Below are positions 63,647-64,000 of a DNA stretch of 64,000 bases, one piece after another. The translations under genes were made by a program, and so were the position numbers. Each line of letters opens with the position of its first letter. The first letter of the stretch is position 1. Below the pieces are notes generated by a model. It was given only the letters and a program-made list of their open reading frames with translations. It did not search any database and was not told the origin of the DNA. This DNA is from Enhydrobacter sp. (lineage in GTDB: Bacteria; Pseudomonadota; Alphaproteobacteria; Reyranellales; Reyranellaceae): positions 1-64,000 of the forward strand of contig JAHCJV010000019.1 in NCBI GenBank assembly GCA_026126105.1. Reading direction: 5' to 3'.

Positions 63647-64000
63647 TTACCGGCTTAATCCAATCTGCCGGTAGTAGGCGAGCACGCCGGGGTGCAGCAC
63701 AGAGAGATTCCGGATCGCGGCCAACGTGTTGCGGGCCGTTGTTTCGCCCAGTTGCGCGGAGGCGGAGCCTTCTCCTTCGGATCGGTGCAACGCCTTGGCC
63801 AGCCGCGCTGCCGTAGCGTCGTCCAGCCCGGGTCGGGCCAGTACGAAGCTCCATGAGCCAACGGACGGGATGGCCTCCGCCTGTCCCGCGAAGCTTCCGC
63901 CCGGCAGACTGACAGGCTTCAGAAAAGCGTGTTTCGCGAGAATGCGCTGGATCTCGTCGACGTTCGGGGCAATGAACCGGCCGCCCGGCTGGCTCGACAT
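63647..64000 (-). CDS. TAXI-family TRAP transporter binding protein, C-terminal part
   Basis: The last 117 codons of a longer gene that enters from the right edge. NVDEIQRILAKHAFLKPVSLPGGSFAGQ and the ending LSVLHPGVLAYYRQIGLSR are typical of the C-terminus of TAXI solute receptors. The ATG at the very edge is probably an internal Met, because the signal peptide and first domain are missing. It carries a carboxylate or amino acid to a TRAP permease that is not in this window. Confidence 0.75.
   Translation of the reverse strand: MSSQPGGRFIAPNVDEIQRILAKHAFLKPVSLPGGSFAGQAEAIPSVGSWSFVLARPGLDDATAARLAKALHRSEGEGSASAQLGETTARNTLAAIRNLSVLHPGVLAYYRQIGLSR

Noticed and set aside
63998..64000. ATG at the right edge as start of the TAXI protein
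   Set aside because: The visible part is only the C-terminal domain and lacks a signal peptide, so the gene continues outside the window.

Overview
The window is a gene-dense, GC-rich bacterial chromosome segment with no rRNA, tRNA, insertion sequence, phage gene or CRISPR array that I can see. The best lineage marker is at 21.7-22.0 kb: a circularly permuted, two-piece tmRNA gene (ssrA) with the T-loop GGCAGTA and a tag starting ANDN. Together with an alpha-type SspB, ThyX, DUF4169, class I fumarase and several Bug-family binding proteins, this points to an alphaproteobacterium. A Reyranella-like or other Rhodospirillales/Hyphomicrobiales soil organism would fit, but that is inference.

Layout. 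0-7.4 kb is a catabolic and uptake region. It holds a truncated acyl-CoA dehydrogenase and a zinc alcohol dehydrogenase, then a GntR/FCD regulator divergent from an ABC sugar-type transporter (binding protein and two permeases, no ATPase) that runs into two tandemly duplicated SDR genes. The duplication also copied the tail of the second permease gene. 7.5-12.5 kb, on the minus strand, carries miaA, ilvB, ilvN, a LysE/RhtB exporter and ilvC. 12.5-24.3 kb is mostly housekeeping: serB, a quinone-oxidoreductase-type enzyme, a Do-like protease, hflK-hflC, mrp/apbC, a GNAT enzyme, an NTF2-like protein, thyX, ssrA, sspB and fumarase. 24.4-28.3 kb is a second catabolic patch: Rieske dioxygenase alpha and beta subunits, an aldo/keto reductase and a VOC protein. 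28.3-41.3 kb returns to cell maintenance: typA, nitroreductase, a giant AsmA protein, an HxlR regulator, a BI-1 protein, an FtsX-type ABC exporter divergent from a TesA-like esterase, and a 2',3'-cyclic phosphodiesterase. 41.3-64 kb is rich in transport and catabolism. It includes an amidohydrolase of phosphotriesterase type, a Bug binding protein and a dimethylformamidase-like enzyme. It also has a sirtuin, several acyl-CoA dehydrogenases, two CoA-transferases, a complete dipeptide-type ABC transporter coupled to a NicC-like flavin monooxygenase, and at the right edge a TAXI-type binding protein.

How the genes work together. Three or four blocks look like self-contained take-up-and-degrade modules, each with a periplasmic binding protein beside oxidative or hydrolytic enzymes: 1.9-7.4, 42-46.3, 51-55.5 and 56.6-62.9 kb. 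ATGA, GTGA or TTGA stop/start overlaps are very common, indicating translational coupling within operons. Convergent genes often overlap by tens of bases, so the genome is compact.

The most interesting items are the DMFase-like/phosphotriesterase-like/Bug module, the NicC-like enzyme sealed into a peptide-type ABC operon with its binding protein on the opposite strand, the SDR/permease-tail tandem duplication with a perfect 19-bp operator-like palindrome upstream, and the tmRNA-sspB neighbourhood. I see no obvious new defence or mobile system.
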